Below, piece by piece: positions 19,419 through 30,474 of a stretch of DNA of 64,000 bases. The position numbers and the translations under genes were made by a program. Below the pieces are notes generated by a model. That model ran no database searches and had not been told where the DNA came from. It worked only from the letters and a program-made list of their open reading frames with translations. Origin of the DNA: Pseudomonas syringae (lineage in GTDB: Bacteria; Pseudomonadota; Gammaproteobacteria; Pseudomonadales; Pseudomonadaceae); contig NZ_CP066265.1 of assembly GCF_023278085.1 (NCBI RefSeq), positions 3,552,001 to 3,616,000 of the forward strand. The letters run 5' to 3'. How positions within the stretch are numbered: position 1 is the stretch's first letter; every line of letters begins with the position of its first letter.

Positions 19419-22241
19419 TCAGGCCAGGCGCGAAAGCATCTCACGCGCTTCGGTCTTCTGACTGTCGTCACCCTCGGTCACCACCTCGTCGAGAATGTCC
19501 CGCGCGCCGTCGGCATCGCCCATGTCGATGTAGGCCCGCGCCAGATCAAGCTTGGTCGCCGCCTCGTCAGTACCGGACATGAAGTCGAAGTCGGGCTCGT
19601 CATCCAGCGCTGCTGCGTCCTCGGCGGTGAACCTTGGCTCATCGAGCGGCGGATGCTCAAGGTTCTGCGCCAGACGATCCAGCTCGGCATTGACGTCATC
19701 GATTTCGCTGGCGAATGCCTGACTTGCCTGATCGGTTTCAATCTCGTCGGCCAGCGACAGGTCGAAATCTTCCGGCAGTTCCAGATCGTCGCTGACAGGC
19801 GGCGGTGTGGTCTTGCCCAGGTCAAGCGAGTCGTCGCCAAGCCCCAGCAGGAAGTCATCTTCGTTCCTGAGCGCCGGGTCCTCTTCGGATAGATCCAGAT
19901 CGAAGTCGGCCAGCTCTTCAGTCGATGCGGCAGCCCGCGCCTCTTCCTGCTGCTGCATGATCGATTCGAACGTCAGTGCTTCGTCGTCAGGCGCAGCGGC
20001 TGTTATCGGCAAGTCCGCTTTCGGCTCGTCCAGTGTCAGGTCATCAAGATCGTTAACGGTCGAGACTTCCGGCGCGGTCGTTTCTTCGAACTCATCCAGG
20101 CTCAAGTCAAAATCATGATCGAACTCATCGGCTTCGGCGACCGGCTCGGCAACCAGCGGGGCCGGTGCTTGCGGCTCAGGTGCAGCCGCCGGTTCTTCAG
20201 GCTGGTCATCGGTGTCGGCCAGCAGCTCTTCTACATACTTGGCATCAAGCTCGGCAGCCAATGCAGCAGCACTGGCCGCTACTGCCGCCGCCGCAACAGC
20301 AGGAGCCGCCGACGGCGTCGGAGCAGGTTCAGAAGCAAGCGACGCAGCAGGCTTCAGGGTCGAGTTACGTTCTTCTAGCTGCTCGACCTCAGCTTCACGC
20401 TTTCCCGCAGCCACCAGCTTGCGCTCGTGGGCGGCATAGGCTTTGTTATTGCCCTGTTCAGCGTAGATTTCCATCAGCTTGAGGCGAATATCATCGCGCT
20501 TCGGGTCTTCCTGAACAGCTTCCTCAAGCAGCTCGACTGCTTGATTCATGCGCCCGTAGGCAATATGAATCTCGGCCTGCACCAGCGGATCAGCCTGACG
20601 CTCGCGAGTCGCCGCGGCTGCAGCTGCCGCACCGGCAGCGCCCATGCGAACATTCGGCGGCGGCACATCAAGCCCGTCGAAGCTGGCTTGCGGTGTGTCC
20701 AGGTCCATATCGGAAACGAACTCGGACTCTTCAGCCAGCGCACGTGCCATGCGCTTGTGTTTCTCGGCTTCAGCCTTTGCAGCGCGACGCCGCGCCAGAA
20801 ACAACAACAGCAGGGCCAGAATCAACAACACCGCACCGCCGATCAGACCCAGCAGGACCGGGTTATCAAGGACTTTCTGCAGCGTGTCATCTTCTTCAGG
20901 TGCTACTACCGGCTCAACGGCCAACGGCTGATCAGCCGCTGGCGTTGCCACCTGAGCGGCTCCCGCTGGCAAGGCATCTTCAGGCGCGACTTCACCGGCG
21001 GGCTTGATCGGGACGCCATTGGCATCCACCAGCGAAGCAGGTACTGCCGCGTTCGACGGTGTCGTCGTGTCAGGCGTGGCAGCTGCAGCTGCAGGCGGCA
21101 CCGCTGCGCCAGCGGCCTGCATCTTGGCCAGTTGACCGTTTTTCAGCTCGATCAGACGTTGCAGCTTGTCGAGCTGGCTTTGTAGGTCATTCATCCGGCT
21201 TTTCAGCTCGGCATTGTCACGACGCGTGGTATCGAGCGCCTCCTGAGCGACCGCCAGCTTGTTGCTGGCATCGTCACCTGCTGCGCCTTTGGCGGCGGGC
21301 TTGCCGTTTGCCGAGACCAGACTAAGGTTGTCCGAGGCGTCTACGCGTGACGGAGCAGCGCCTGCACGATCACGACGGGTCGCGTCGACCTGGCGCGTAC
21401 CGGTCGCAGGCGAACGACGGCCGCCGCGCCACTCGGTGTACTGCCGGGAAACTTCGGTAACGGCCTGAGGTTGTGGCAGTGCGGTGGTCTGCTGAGGCGA
21501 CGGCAGACGCAATACCTGGCCTTTCTTCAGGCGGTTGATGTTGCCGCCGATGAACGCATCCGGATTCAGCGCCTGGATCGCTAGCATGGTCTGCTGGACG
21601 GTTCCGGCGGTGCGCACCTTCGCGGCAATTTCCCACAAGGTGTCGTTATTGGCGGTGATGTATTGCGCCGGCTTGTCAGTTGCAGGCGGCGGCAATGCTG
21701 TTCCGCTGGCCGCTGGCGCCGGTGCCTCGGGAGCAGTGGCTTCTGCAGACGGTGCGACGGTGGCCAACTGGGCCGGCGCTGCCGGAGCGGGAGCCGCAAC
21801 GGGCGCAGGTGCCGCCGCAGCGGCCGCAGCCTCTGGCGAGAACTTCGGCGGATCCAGCAGCAGGCTGTATTCACGCAGCAACCGGCCATTCGGCCAGAGT
21901 ACTTGAACCAGAAACTTCACGTAGGGCTCACGCACCGGCTTGCTGGACGTAATCCGCAAGACACTTTTGCCGCTGGCGTTGATCACCGGGGTAAACGTGA
22001 GGTCGTTGAGAAATGCCTGACGCGTAACGCCCGCCTGAGCGAAGTCGGCAGTGGTTGCCAGGCTGGGCACAACTTGCGTTGCGTTAAGCCCCTGCGCCTC
22101 GGTCAACTCGATTTCCGCTACCAATGGCTGATTCAGGGTCGACTTGACCGACAATTCCCCGAGCCCCAGCGCCTGCGCCATACCCGATGACAGCGCTGAA
22201 GCAGCAGCGATTGCTAATACCAGTTTACGAACCTGAACCAT
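19419..22241 (-). CDS. fimV: FimV-type peptidoglycan-binding hub protein
   Basis: A 940-residue inner-membrane protein organising type IV pili/twitching and polar cAMP signalling. Order: signal peptide (to about residue 24), a conserved FimV N-domain, a LysM domain near residues 195-250 (YITANNDTLWEIAAKV...LKKGQVLRLP), a coiled coil (AQEALDTTRRDNAELKSRMNDL), one membrane helix (PVLLGLIGGAVLLILALLLLF), a very acidic Asp/Glu-rich cytoplasmic region, and a C-terminal TPR-like FimV domain (LDLARAYIDMGDADGARDILDE). Ala/Pro-rich linkers are likely variable between strains. The asd paralogue lies just upstream. Confidence 0.95.
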   Translation of the reverse strand: MVQVRKLVLAIAAASALSSGMAQALGLGELSVKSTLNQPLVAEIELTEAQGLNATQVVPSLATTADFAQAGVTRQAFLNDLTFTPVINASGKSVLRITSSKPVREPYVKFLVQVLWPNGRLLREYSLLLDPPKFSPEAAAAAAAPAPVAAPAPAAPAQLATVAPSAEATAPEAPAPAASGTALPPPATDKPAQYITANNDTLWEIAAKVRTAGTVQQTMLAIQALNPDAFIGGNINRLKKGQVLRLPSPQQTTALPQPQAVTEVSRQYTEWRGGRRSPATGTRQVDATRRDRAGAAPSRVDASDNLSLVSANGKPAAKGAAGDDASNKLAVAQEALDTTRRDNAELKSRMNDLQSQLDKLQRLIELKNGQLAKMQAAGAAVPPAAAAATPDTTTPSNAAVPASLVDANGVPIKPAGEVAPEDALPAGAAQVATPAADQPLAVEPVVAPEEDDTLQKVLDNPVLLGLIGGAVLLILALLLLFLARRRAAKAEAEKHKRMARALAEESEFVSDMDLDTPQASFDGLDVPPPNVRMGAAGAAAAAAATRERQADPLVQAEIHIAYGRMNQAVELLEEAVQEDPKRDDIRLKLMEIYAEQGNNKAYAAHERKLVAAGKREAEVEQLEERNSTLKPAASLASEPAPTPSAAPAVAAAAVAASAAALAAELDAKYVEELLADTDDQPEEPAAAPEPQAPAPLVAEPVAEADEFDHDFDLSLDEFEETTAPEVSTVNDLDDLTLDEPKADLPITAAAPDDEALTFESIMQQQEEARAAASTEELADFDLDLSEEDPALRNEDDFLLGLGDDSLDLGKTTPPPVSDDLELPEDFDLSLADEIETDQASQAFASEIDDVNAELDRLAQNLEHPPLDEPRFTAEDAAALDDEPDFDFMSGTDEAATKLDLARAYIDMGDADGARDILDEVVTEGDDSQKTEAREMLSRLA

Positions 22242-22350
22242 AGCCCATCCCTTGTTTAAAGATTCTCCGACATCCGGAGAGGTAGTCCTGCATTTGGGTG
22301 TAAGGCGTGTCGCCGCGAAAACAATTGTTCAAATGATTGCCAAGTATCTT

Positions 22351-23364
22351 TTACACATAGCCTTTTATCAACAATTCGCCAACCTGCACAGCATTGAGCG
22401 CCGCGCCTTTGCGCACATTATCTGACGTCAGCCACAGATTGAGTTGCTCCGGATCATCTGTACCACCCCGGACGCGACCGACATAAACCACATCCTGGCC
22501 GACTGCATCGCCAACCGGCGTCGGGTAATCGCCCGCATCCACCAGTTCAAGACCGGGTGCGGCCTCCAGCGCGGCATTGACCGCAGCCAGATCGACCGGA
22601 CCTGTTGTTCGCAGCGCCACAGTGAAACTGTCGCCGAAGAACACCGGAACCTGAATGCAGGTGGCAGATACTTTGAGCGACGGCTGCGCCAACAGTTCGC
22701 GCAGCTCATCCACCAGACGCCGCTCCAGCGGCAAGTGACCGGATTCGTCCGGCGTGCCGACCTGAGCCAGCACGTTGAAGGCCATCTGACGGTCGAAGAA
22801 GCTGGTTTCCAGCGGGCGTACGTTGAGCAGTTCGGTGGTCTGTCGCGCCAGTTCGCTCACGCCTTCACGGCCCAGCGCCGATACTGCCAGACAGGCCGTT
22901 ACCGACACGCTGTGCAGATCGAGCATGGCGCGCAAGGGCGCAAGAACCAGAGCGACCGCAGTGGCAGCAGCACTCGGGCTGGCCACCAGATGCACCCCGG
23001 CGCCACCGGCACTCAGTAGCGCTGCGTTGATCTCCGGCACGATATTGGCCGCTTGCCCGGCCGGGAACGCGCCCGACAGGTCGACCACCGAACAGCCTGC
23101 CGCCACGGCCTTCTCTGCGTAACTACGGCTGATCGCGGGGCCGGCAGCGAAAAAGGCCAGCCGGACTTTGCTGAAATCGAACGCGTCGACTTCACGCACA
23201 CGTACATTCTTGCCGCGGAACGGCACTGAATGGCCCGCTGATTCGATGCTCGCCAGCAGGTGCAGATTACCGACCGGAAAATTGCGTTCTTCCAGAACCT
23301 GGACAAGGGTTTCGCCGACAGTACCGGTTGCGCCGACTACGGCGATATCAAAGGACTGGCTCAT
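22351..23364 (-). CDS. aspartate-semialdehyde dehydrogenase paralogue (Usg-like), catalytic residues missing
   Basis: A 337-residue protein with the ASADH fold: the NADP motif VVGATGTVGETLV near residues 9-21 and the family ends throughout. The nucleophile motif, normally like NPNCS, reads ASPSAA, so the cysteine position is Ala132. The motif RVPVxxGHS reads CIQVPVFFGDS, replacing the substrate-binding Arg by Gln238 and the general-base His by Asp245. It is therefore probably not an active dehydrogenase. Pseudomonads carry this gene beside fimV next to the true asd, which is not in the window. The function is unknown. 100-odd bp before fimV. Confidence 0.88.
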   Translation of the reverse strand: MSQSFDIAVVGATGTVGETLVQVLEERNFPVGNLHLLASIESAGHSVPFRGKNVRVREVDAFDFSKVRLAFFAAGPAISRSYAEKAVAAGCSVVDLSGAFPAGQAANIVPEINAALLSAGGAGVHLVASPSAAATAVALVLAPLRAMLDLHSVSVTACLAVSALGREGVSELARQTTELLNVRPLETSFFDRQMAFNVLAQVGTPDESGHLPLERRLVDELRELLAQPSLKVSATCIQVPVFFGDSFTVALRTTGPVDLAAVNAALEAAPGLELVDAGDYPTPVGDAVGQDVVYVGRVRGGTDDPEQLNLWLTSDNVRKGAALNAVQVGELLIKGYV

Positions 23365-23449
23365 GCAAAAACCTCAGGAAAATCAGGGAGCGGCACTTTA
23401 ACCGCCGTATTGCCGACAGGCAATTGAAGCACGTGAGCAGCGGGACATT

Positions 23450-24010
23450 TCAAGGTTCGAGACCGATCTTGAAAAACACCCCGTGGCTCCAGACGCCCAA
23501 CCAGCGCTGGCTGTCGATTTCACGGGAAACCGCCAGTTCGACCAACTGATAGAACACGTTGCGATGGATCAGTGCTTCAAGGTTGTTGCGCACCAGAACG
23601 TAAGGCGCAGGCTCCTGGGTATCGGGGTCCGTCACCACCCGCAGTGGATGCTCGGGCCCGGCTTCGGTCTTATCCTCCACATTGGTCAGAAAGCGTAGCA
23701 CTTGCCCCTCACCTTCCCCCTGCACGTCGAGACTGACCGCCACAAACGGTGCGTCATCCACCTTGATGCCGACCTTTTCCACAGGTGTGATCAGAAAGTA
23801 ATCATCGCCATCGCGTCGCATGATGGTCGAGAACAGCCGGACCATCGGCTTGCGCCCTATCGGCGTGCCCTGGTAATACCAGGTGCCGTCACGGGCGATA
23901 CGCATATCGATATCGCCGCAAAAATCCGGATTCCACAGATGAACAGGCGGCAACCCCTTGGTTTTGGGAATCTGTGCGAAAAGATCGCCTGCCTTGTTTG
24001 AATCGGTCAC
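23450..24010 (-). CDS. DUF1285 family protein
   Basis: A 186-residue soluble protein matching the conserved DUF1285 family (PPVHLWNPDFCGDIDMRIARDGTWYYQGTPIGRKPMVRLF is its hallmark start). It has no membrane segment or known catalytic motif. It starts with GTG at 24008-24010 behind CGGGAGAGTGGC. It is followed after 85 bp by the asd paralogue and preceded by a lipoprotein gene in the same direction. The biochemical role is unknown. Confidence 0.85.
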   Translation of the reverse strand: MTDSNKAGDLFAQIPKTKGLPPVHLWNPDFCGDIDMRIARDGTWYYQGTPIGRKPMVRLFSTIMRRDGDDYFLITPVEKVGIKVDDAPFVAVSLDVQGEGEGQVLRFLTNVEDKTEAGPEHPLRVVTDPDTQEPAPYVLVRNNLEALIHRNVFYQLVELAVSREIDSQRWLGVWSHGVFFKIGLEP

Positions 24011-24052
24011 GCCACTCTCCCGAGATGGTTCAAGGCCGGACGCCAGATGTTT

Positions 24053-24655
24053 CTAGCGTTCCACGCCCAATAGAGTACGAGCGTAGTCTTCAAGAGGCGG
24101 GCCTAGCAAATCTTCGGGGCTTGTATCGTAAAGCGTCAGCAATCCGCCACGGCTGCGAATGCGGGCGCTGTCGATGAGGTAGCGTGTGCTGGTCTCGATC
24201 AACATCAGTTGAATGACGCCGCTGTCGACGCCCAAGCGGTCCACCGCTTCCTGATCGGACCATTGATCCCAATTGCTGATGCGGTCATCAGCCCGGGCGA
24301 AACGGGTGTAGAGCAGATAATGGGCGCCTGCGCTGCGCGCTTCAGTCATGGCTTCATCAAGCCCCATTGGCGCAGGGGCACGACGGACCATCGGGAAGTA
24401 CTCGACGAAGCCTTTGAAGGCCTCTTCGGCAACGACGTTGGGACGCGGGTAGGCTTTGCCGGGAGGTACAAAAGCGCCCTGGGCGATGTAAATGAATGAG
24501 TCAGGCTGCACACGCCAGTTGGCGGTACGACGGGTGCTGCTGTGATCAAGCAGGCCCGCATCGCTGAATTGCTCGCGAACGCCTTCGCCCATATCACTGA
24601 CTTTCATGCAGCCATTCAGCGCCAACAGCGCGAGCAGCAGAACCAGGCTACGCAT
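24053..24655 (-). CDS. DUF4823-type lipoprotein
   Basis: A 200-residue predicted lipoprotein with signal MRSLVLLLALLALNGC (lipobox LNGC, Cys16). The mature domain has two halves with FVEYFPMVRRAPAPMGLDEAMTEARSAGAHYLLYTRF and a C-terminal ARTLL end, resembling family DUF4823. The ATG at 24655 is preceded by GGGAGGGGATA; the longer reading frame upstream has no such site. In other pseudomonads a DUF4823 gene sits between a TetR regulator gene and the rgsA-tatD region, as here. The function is unknown. Confidence 0.82.
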   Translation of the reverse strand: MRSLVLLLALLALNGCMKVSDMGEGVREQFSDAGLLDHSSTRRTANWRVQPDSFIYIAQGAFVPPGKAYPRPNVVAEEAFKGFVEYFPMVRRAPAPMGLDEAMTEARSAGAHYLLYTRFARADDRISNWDQWSDQEAVDRLGVDSGVIQLMLIETSTRYLIDSARIRSRGGLLTLYDTSPEDLLGPPLEDYARTLLGVER

Positions 24656-24778
24656 TATCCCCTCCCAGATGCCGGTGACGGAAAACCGGCGAATGGTCGT
24701 CGGATGCAGCTTCCGCGCCATGTCCAGCACGGCGGCTGCAAAAGCCTTGAGGCGGGTATTCAAGGCTAGCCTGGCAAC

Positions 24779-25441
24779 TTACTGGCCGGCGGGGTCAGGC
24801 TTGGTTTCGACAGGGGTATCGCTGTCGCGCTTGCGCTTGTTGCCCATGCGCACGCCAATGTCCATGAGGAAGTTGAAGAAGCCTTCCTGATCCTCCAGCA
24901 CATTGCTCCAGAATGGCGAGTGGTACAGCGCGACCGCGCCATGCACCAGTGCCCAGGCGGCGCAGTAATGGTAGTAGGGCGGAACGTCTTCGAGCTTGCC
25001 TTCGGTGATGCGCCCCTTGATCAGCAACGTGAGGTGCTCGAAGTTGGAGGCGCGGATCTTGTGCAGCTCTTCGACCAGCTCGGGCACCTGGTTGCCCTTG
25101 ACCACCTTCTCTTCCAGCCGGTCGAACAACCTATAGCGCTGTGGGTCACGCATGCGGAACTCGAAGTAGGCACGCGAAAGCGCCTCCTTGTCCTTGTCGA
25201 CATCGGCGGAATGCAGCAGCTCGTTCAGATCCCGCTCGTAATCGAGCATCAGGCGCAGGTAGATTTCCGCCTTGGATTTGAAGTGCTTGTAGATGGTGCC
25301 TTTGCCAATGCCGACGGCGTCCGCGATCATCTCGACGGTAACGCTGTCTTCGCCCTGCTCCAGGAACAGCTTAAGCGCGGTGTCGAGAATTTCCTGCTCA
25401 CGGCGGCGAAATTCACGGACCTTACGAGGTTCTTTCTGCAT
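24779..25441 (-). CDS. TetR-family transcriptional regulator
   Basis: A 220-residue regulator with the N-terminal helix-turn-helix ILDTALKLFLEQGEDSVTVEMIADAVGIGKGTIYKHFKSKAEIY at about residues 17-60, followed by an all-helical ligand domain. The C-terminal ~20 residues are charged and probably disordered. Start ATG 25441. The neighbouring lipoprotein gene (24053-24655) and the LysE-type gene upstream are candidates for control. Ligand unknown. Confidence 0.9.
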   Translation of the reverse strand: MQKEPRKVREFRRREQEILDTALKLFLEQGEDSVTVEMIADAVGIGKGTIYKHFKSKAEIYLRLMLDYERDLNELLHSADVDKDKEALSRAYFEFRMRDPQRYRLFDRLEEKVVKGNQVPELVEELHKIRASNFEHLTLLIKGRITEGKLEDVPPYYHYCAAWALVHGAVALYHSPFWSNVLEDQEGFFNFLMDIGVRMGNKRKRDSDTPVETKPDPAGQ

Positions 25442-25517
25442 GAGAAGGTCTGTCAGAGATCGAAATCGAAGCCGGGTATTATGCCCATTCGGCGCTAAAT
25501 TGCACGATTCATCAGAA

Positions 25518-26168
25518 TTAGTCGACCTGCACCGGAGCGGTGGCGACAAACTCCATGTATCCGCTGATCACTACATACAGTGTGAAATAAGCAAATATCA
25601 ACGCTGACGCGATATAAGACCAGCGCAATATCCGCTCGCCCATGAAGCGTCCACCCTGGTGGGCCAGCGCACAGATGGAAATAGACCAGACAACGCCTGC
25701 CACGAGAAAACCCGCCAGAAAGGTCGATGCGCTGGCCAGATCCGAGCCTTGCCGGGCAATCAGCGCACCGCCGACTGCGGCGAACCAGAGAATGGCGCTG
25801 GGCGAGGACATCGCCAGAAAGATACCGCGCAGAAACAGCTTCAGCGCCGACTCGCCTGATTGGGCATCCTGATCGGCAATGCCCGTGCTGACCGTCCTCG
25901 CACTCATCACCATCTTGAAGCAAAAGTACGCCAGTACAGCCGTGCCACCCAGCCAGAGCACAAAGCGAACCGTCTCATACTGGAGCAGCACGGCCATGCC
26001 GAGCATTGCCAGAATCGCGTAGGCCAGATCACCGATGCAGGTTCCGAGCCCCAGCCATAGACCTTTGGCGAACCCGTGCTGCATGGACAGCGTGATCATG
26101 GCGATATTCGCCAGACCGATATCAAGACACAACGACAGGCTCAACAAAAAACCGTTGGAAAATTCCAC
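25518..26168 (-). CDS. LysE/RhtB-type amino acid exporter
   Basis: A 216-residue inner-membrane protein with about six hydrophobic helices. The N-terminus FLLSLSLCLDIGLANIAMITLSMQHGF corresponds to the conserved first segment of the LysE superfamily, and the middle FLRGIFLAMSSPSAILWF is the family's second signature. The GTG at 26168, behind TTGAGGTTGTCA, was chosen; a TTG lies four codons upstream. The exported substrate is unknown. 76 bp separate it from the TetR gene in the same direction. Confidence 0.85.
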   Translation of the reverse strand: MEFSNGFLLSLSLCLDIGLANIAMITLSMQHGFAKGLWLGLGTCIGDLAYAILAMLGMAVLLQYETVRFVLWLGGTAVLAYFCFKMVMSARTVSTGIADQDAQSGESALKLFLRGIFLAMSSPSAILWFAAVGGALIARQGSDLASASTFLAGFLVAGVVWSISICALAHQGGRFMGERILRWSYIASALIFAYFTLYVVISGYMEFVATAPVQVD

Positions 26169-26371
26169 TGACAACCTCAACCCGACTCAAACCACCGCCG
26201 CGTGCCCGAAATTGCTACACGCCCGGAATCTATGATGTTTTTTCAATTGCACGCAATTTGCCCCGCTTCCATCCGTTTATCGAGGACTCAAGAAGCGTTT
26301 TAGTATTCCAAAACTGTTTAAAAAACGAACAGAAGACACTGGACGGGACGCCATCCTGGGCAATACTCAAG

Positions 26372-26491
26372 ACGCTGGCACCTCATTCCCCCAAATGGCG
26401 TGCCCGTAAAGGTACCAATGGATGGCGTGCCTTTGTTTTACTCCTAATGGTCTTAACCCGGCTTCACCCCCCCAGAATCCGGGTTTTTTTT
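26372..26491 (+). ncRNA. rgsA: RgsA-like small RNA
   Basis: A plus-strand locus ending in a clear intrinsic terminator, placed in the gap between tatD and the upstream genes, where pseudomonads encode the ~120-nt sRNA RgsA (P16). No protein-coding gene is seen in the 356-bp gap. A CAATACT at 26361-26367 resembles an RpoS-type -10 element and would put the start near 26372, giving about 120 nt. RgsA is regulated by GacA and RpoS and acts with Hfq in stress responses. The identification rests on position, length and terminator; the start is inferred and no GacA box was found. Confidence 0.65.
26455..26491 (+). terminator. terminator of the RgsA-like RNA
   Basis: AACCCGG (26455-26461), an 17-nt loop rich in C, CCGGGTT (26479-26485) and a run of eight T (26484-26491). 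Strong on the plus strand only; tatD, on the minus strand, ends just beyond it. Confidence 0.85.
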
Positions 26492-26524
26492 GCCTGTGAT
26501 TTACCCGTCGCCCAGGTTTGCTGC

Positions 26525-27310
26525 TCAGCGCTGCAAATGGGCCAGCGGAAACAGGCGGGCAAAGTTGGCGGTGGTCTGCTCCGCGAACCGCTCGTAGGAC
26601 TCGCCTCGCAGCATGGCCAGAAACTCGGCCACCTCGCGCACATACTGCGGCAGATTGGGTTTGCCGCGGTAAGGAATAGGCGCCAGGTACGGCGAATCGG
26701 TCTCGACCAGCAGACGGTCGGCCGGCACCTGCCGGGCAACGTCGCGCAAGGCGTCGGCATTGCGGAAGGTCACGATGCCGGACAACGAGATGTAATAGCC
26801 CAGGTCCAATGCTACCTTGGCCATCTCCCAGTCTTCGGTGAAACAATGCAGCACGCCCGCACGGGGCAAGGCTGCTTCACGCAAAAGGCTCAAGGTGTCG
26901 GCGCGCGCGCCTCGGGTGTGGATGATCACCGGTTTTTCGGTGATTCTGGCGGCCTCCAGGTGCACCCGGAAAGACGCCTGCTGCAACTCGGCCGCTTCAG
27001 GCTCGTAGTGATAATCCAGACCGGTCTCGCCAATCGCCACCACACGCGGGTGATCCAGCTCCTTGAGCAACCAGTCCAGCGGCGGCATCTCACCCGGTTT
27101 GACGTCAAGCGGATGAATGCCTACCGAGCAATCGACGTCGGCGTAGCGCTCGGCGACAGCCTTGACCGCGCCCGCATTGTCGGCGCTGACGCCGATGCAC
27201 AGAAAATGCCCGACACCCCTGCCCCGCGCTGCTTCAAGCGCAGCATCCAGAGAGCCGTCATGTTGAGTAAGGTCGAGACGATCAAGGTGACAGTGGGAAT
27301 CTACAAGCAT
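26525..27310 (-). CDS. TatD-family metal-dependent hydrolase
   Basis: A 261-residue TIM-barrel protein of the TatD/YcfH family, with DNase or related phosphatase activity in characterised members. Metal ligands are visible: HCH in MLVDSHCHLD, the GETGLDYH glutamate, IIHTRGA, LHCFT and the late ETDSPYLAP. The ATG at 27310 was chosen because MLVDSHCHLD is the family N-terminus; ATG 27322 is also possible. It follows pilZ within a few bases, in the cluster pilZ-holB-tmk. Confidence 0.9.
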   Translation of the reverse strand: MLVDSHCHLDRLDLTQHDGSLDAALEAARGRGVGHFLCIGVSADNAGAVKAVAERYADVDCSVGIHPLDVKPGEMPPLDWLLKELDHPRVVAIGETGLDYHYEPEAAELQQASFRVHLEAARITEKPVIIHTRGARADTLSLLREAALPRAGVLHCFTEDWEMAKVALDLGYYISLSGIVTFRNADALRDVARQVPADRLLVETDSPYLAPIPYRGKPNLPQYVREVAEFLAMLRGESYERFAEQTTANFARLFPLAHLQR

Positions 27311-27324
27311 GGGTAAAAACACAT

Positions 27325-27681
27325 CTACATCGTATGGGTTGGACGGTCGGACTTGAGAGCACCGACCAGGTGAGTTTCGATCAGGTTGCGCGCAGTGTTG
27401 TCGCCATCATTGAATTGCACACCGACACCGGCAGTCCGGTTACCCTGCGCGCCCTTCGGCGTGATCCAGGCCACGCGACCTGCAACAGGGACCTTCTCGG
27501 GTTCGTCCATCAGATTGAGCAGCATGAACACCTCGTCGCCCAGCTTGTAGCTCTTGCTGGTGGGGATGAACAGCCCGCCGTTTCTGATGAATGGCATGTA
27601 GGCCGCGTACAGCACGGACTTGTCCTTGATGGTCAGGGACAGGATGCCATTACGTGGACCTGTGTTCAGGGGCTCATTCAT
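27325..27681 (-). CDS. pilZ: PilZ type IV pilus assembly protein
   Basis: A 118-residue protein of the founding PilZ type, needed for type IV pilus biogenesis through PilB/FimX. The PilZ barrel is seen (GGLFIPTSKSYKLGDEVFMLLNLM and VAGRVAWITPKG). The RxxxR c-di-GMP motif is absent, as known for this orthologue group. The ATG at 27681 follows the holB stop by about 30 bp. The size matches P. aeruginosa PilZ. Confidence 0.95.
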   Translation of the reverse strand: MNEPLNTGPRNGILSLTIKDKSVLYAAYMPFIRNGGLFIPTSKSYKLGDEVFMLLNLMDEPEKVPVAGRVAWITPKGAQGNRTAGVGVQFNDGDNTARNLIETHLVGALKSDRPTHTM

Positions 27682-27712
27682 CACAACACCTCGGCGTTTA
27701 ATAATGCAGAGT

Positions 27713-29333
<1,621 letters not shown>

Positions 29334-29343
29334 TTAATGGTCA

Positions 29344-30471
29344 TCATTGCGCATTCGACCCGGATTGCGGGGCATCCGGTGAAGTCGCAGGCGGTGGTTC
29401 CGAGGACGTCGGGTCAGCTTCGGGTGCGGGTGCAGGTGCGGGTGCCGGGCTGGATCGATAATCCGTACGGCGCTTGAGCTGATACTCGCGCACGGCTGCA
29501 TTATGCGCATCCAGATCGTCGGAAAAGACATGGCTGCCATCACCCTTGGCGACGAAATACAGGCTGCTGCCTGCCACCGGATTCAGTGCGGCATGAATCG
29601 CTTCGCGCCCCACCAGCGAGATCGGTGTCGGTGGCATACCGGCTATCACGTAGGTGTTGTAAGGCGTGGCTTCTTTAAGGTTGGCACGGGTCAACTTGCC
29701 GTTGTAGCGCTCGCCCATGCCATAAATGACGGTCGGGTCGGTCTGCAATTGCATACCCAGCTTCAGGCGGCGCACGAAAACGCCTGCGATCTGACCGCGC
29801 TCCTGAGGCACGCCGGTTTCCTTCTCGACCAGCGACGCCATGATCAGCGCCTGATAAGGATTGGAATACGGCGCCTCTGACGATCTTGCGTTCCACTCTT
29901 CATCCAGCACTTCTTCAAGACGACTGTAGGCCTGCTTGAGCAGCTCGGCATCGGTCATGCCGCGCACGTAGCGATAGGTGTCGGGGAAGAAGCGGCCTTC
30001 GGGGAAGACATCGGGATGGCCGATTTTTGCCATCAGCTCGCTGTCGGACACACCTGCCAGGGTCTGCTCAAGCTTGGCCTGTTTGGCCAGCGCCGCGCGA
30101 ACCTGACGGAAATTCCAGCCTTCGACCAGCGTCAGGCTGTATTGCACGACTTCCTTGCGTTTCCAGACGTCGAACAGGCCTTTTACGTTCATGCCCGGCA
30201 CCATGCGGTATTCACCACTGTGCAGCGGCTGGTTGGCCAGGTTGAAACGCCAATAGAGGCGCAGCCAGAAAGCATCCTTGATGACGCCATCGGCCTGCAG
30301 ACGATTGAGAACGCCAGTGGGTGTGGAACCCGCAGGTACGTCCAGCAGCTGTTCCTGAGCCACTTCTAGCGGCTGGTTCAAGGCTTTGTTCTGCTGCCAG
30401 AACGCAACGCCGAGCAAAAGGCCCGCAATGACAATGCCGGTTTCCAGCAACAGCAATAGTTTTCGGATCAC
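29344..30471 (-). CDS. mltG: endolytic transglycosylase MltG
   Basis: A 375-residue membrane-bound YceG protein that cuts nascent glycan chains, probably setting chain length. It has an N-terminal helix (LLLLLETGIVIAGLLLGVAFW), a LysM-like region, and the catalytic domain with the glutamate in ASLVEKETG and GMGERYNGKLTRANL. The C-terminal ~35 residues are Pro/Ala-rich. GTG start at 30469-30471. pabC lies four bases upstream of its start, and tmk follows, an order widespread in gamma-proteobacteria. Confidence 0.93.
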   Translation of the reverse strand: MIRKLLLLLETGIVIAGLLLGVAFWQQNKALNQPLEVAQEQLLDVPAGSTPTGVLNRLQADGVIKDAFWLRLYWRFNLANQPLHSGEYRMVPGMNVKGLFDVWKRKEVVQYSLTLVEGWNFRQVRAALAKQAKLEQTLAGVSDSELMAKIGHPDVFPEGRFFPDTYRYVRGMTDAELLKQAYSRLEEVLDEEWNARSSEAPYSNPYQALIMASLVEKETGVPQERGQIAGVFVRRLKLGMQLQTDPTVIYGMGERYNGKLTRANLKEATPYNTYVIAGMPPTPISLVGREAIHAALNPVAGSSLYFVAKGDGSHVFSDDLDAHNAAVREYQLKRRTDYRSSPAPAPAPAPEADPTSSEPPPATSPDAPQSGSNAQ

Positions 30472-30474
30472 GAA

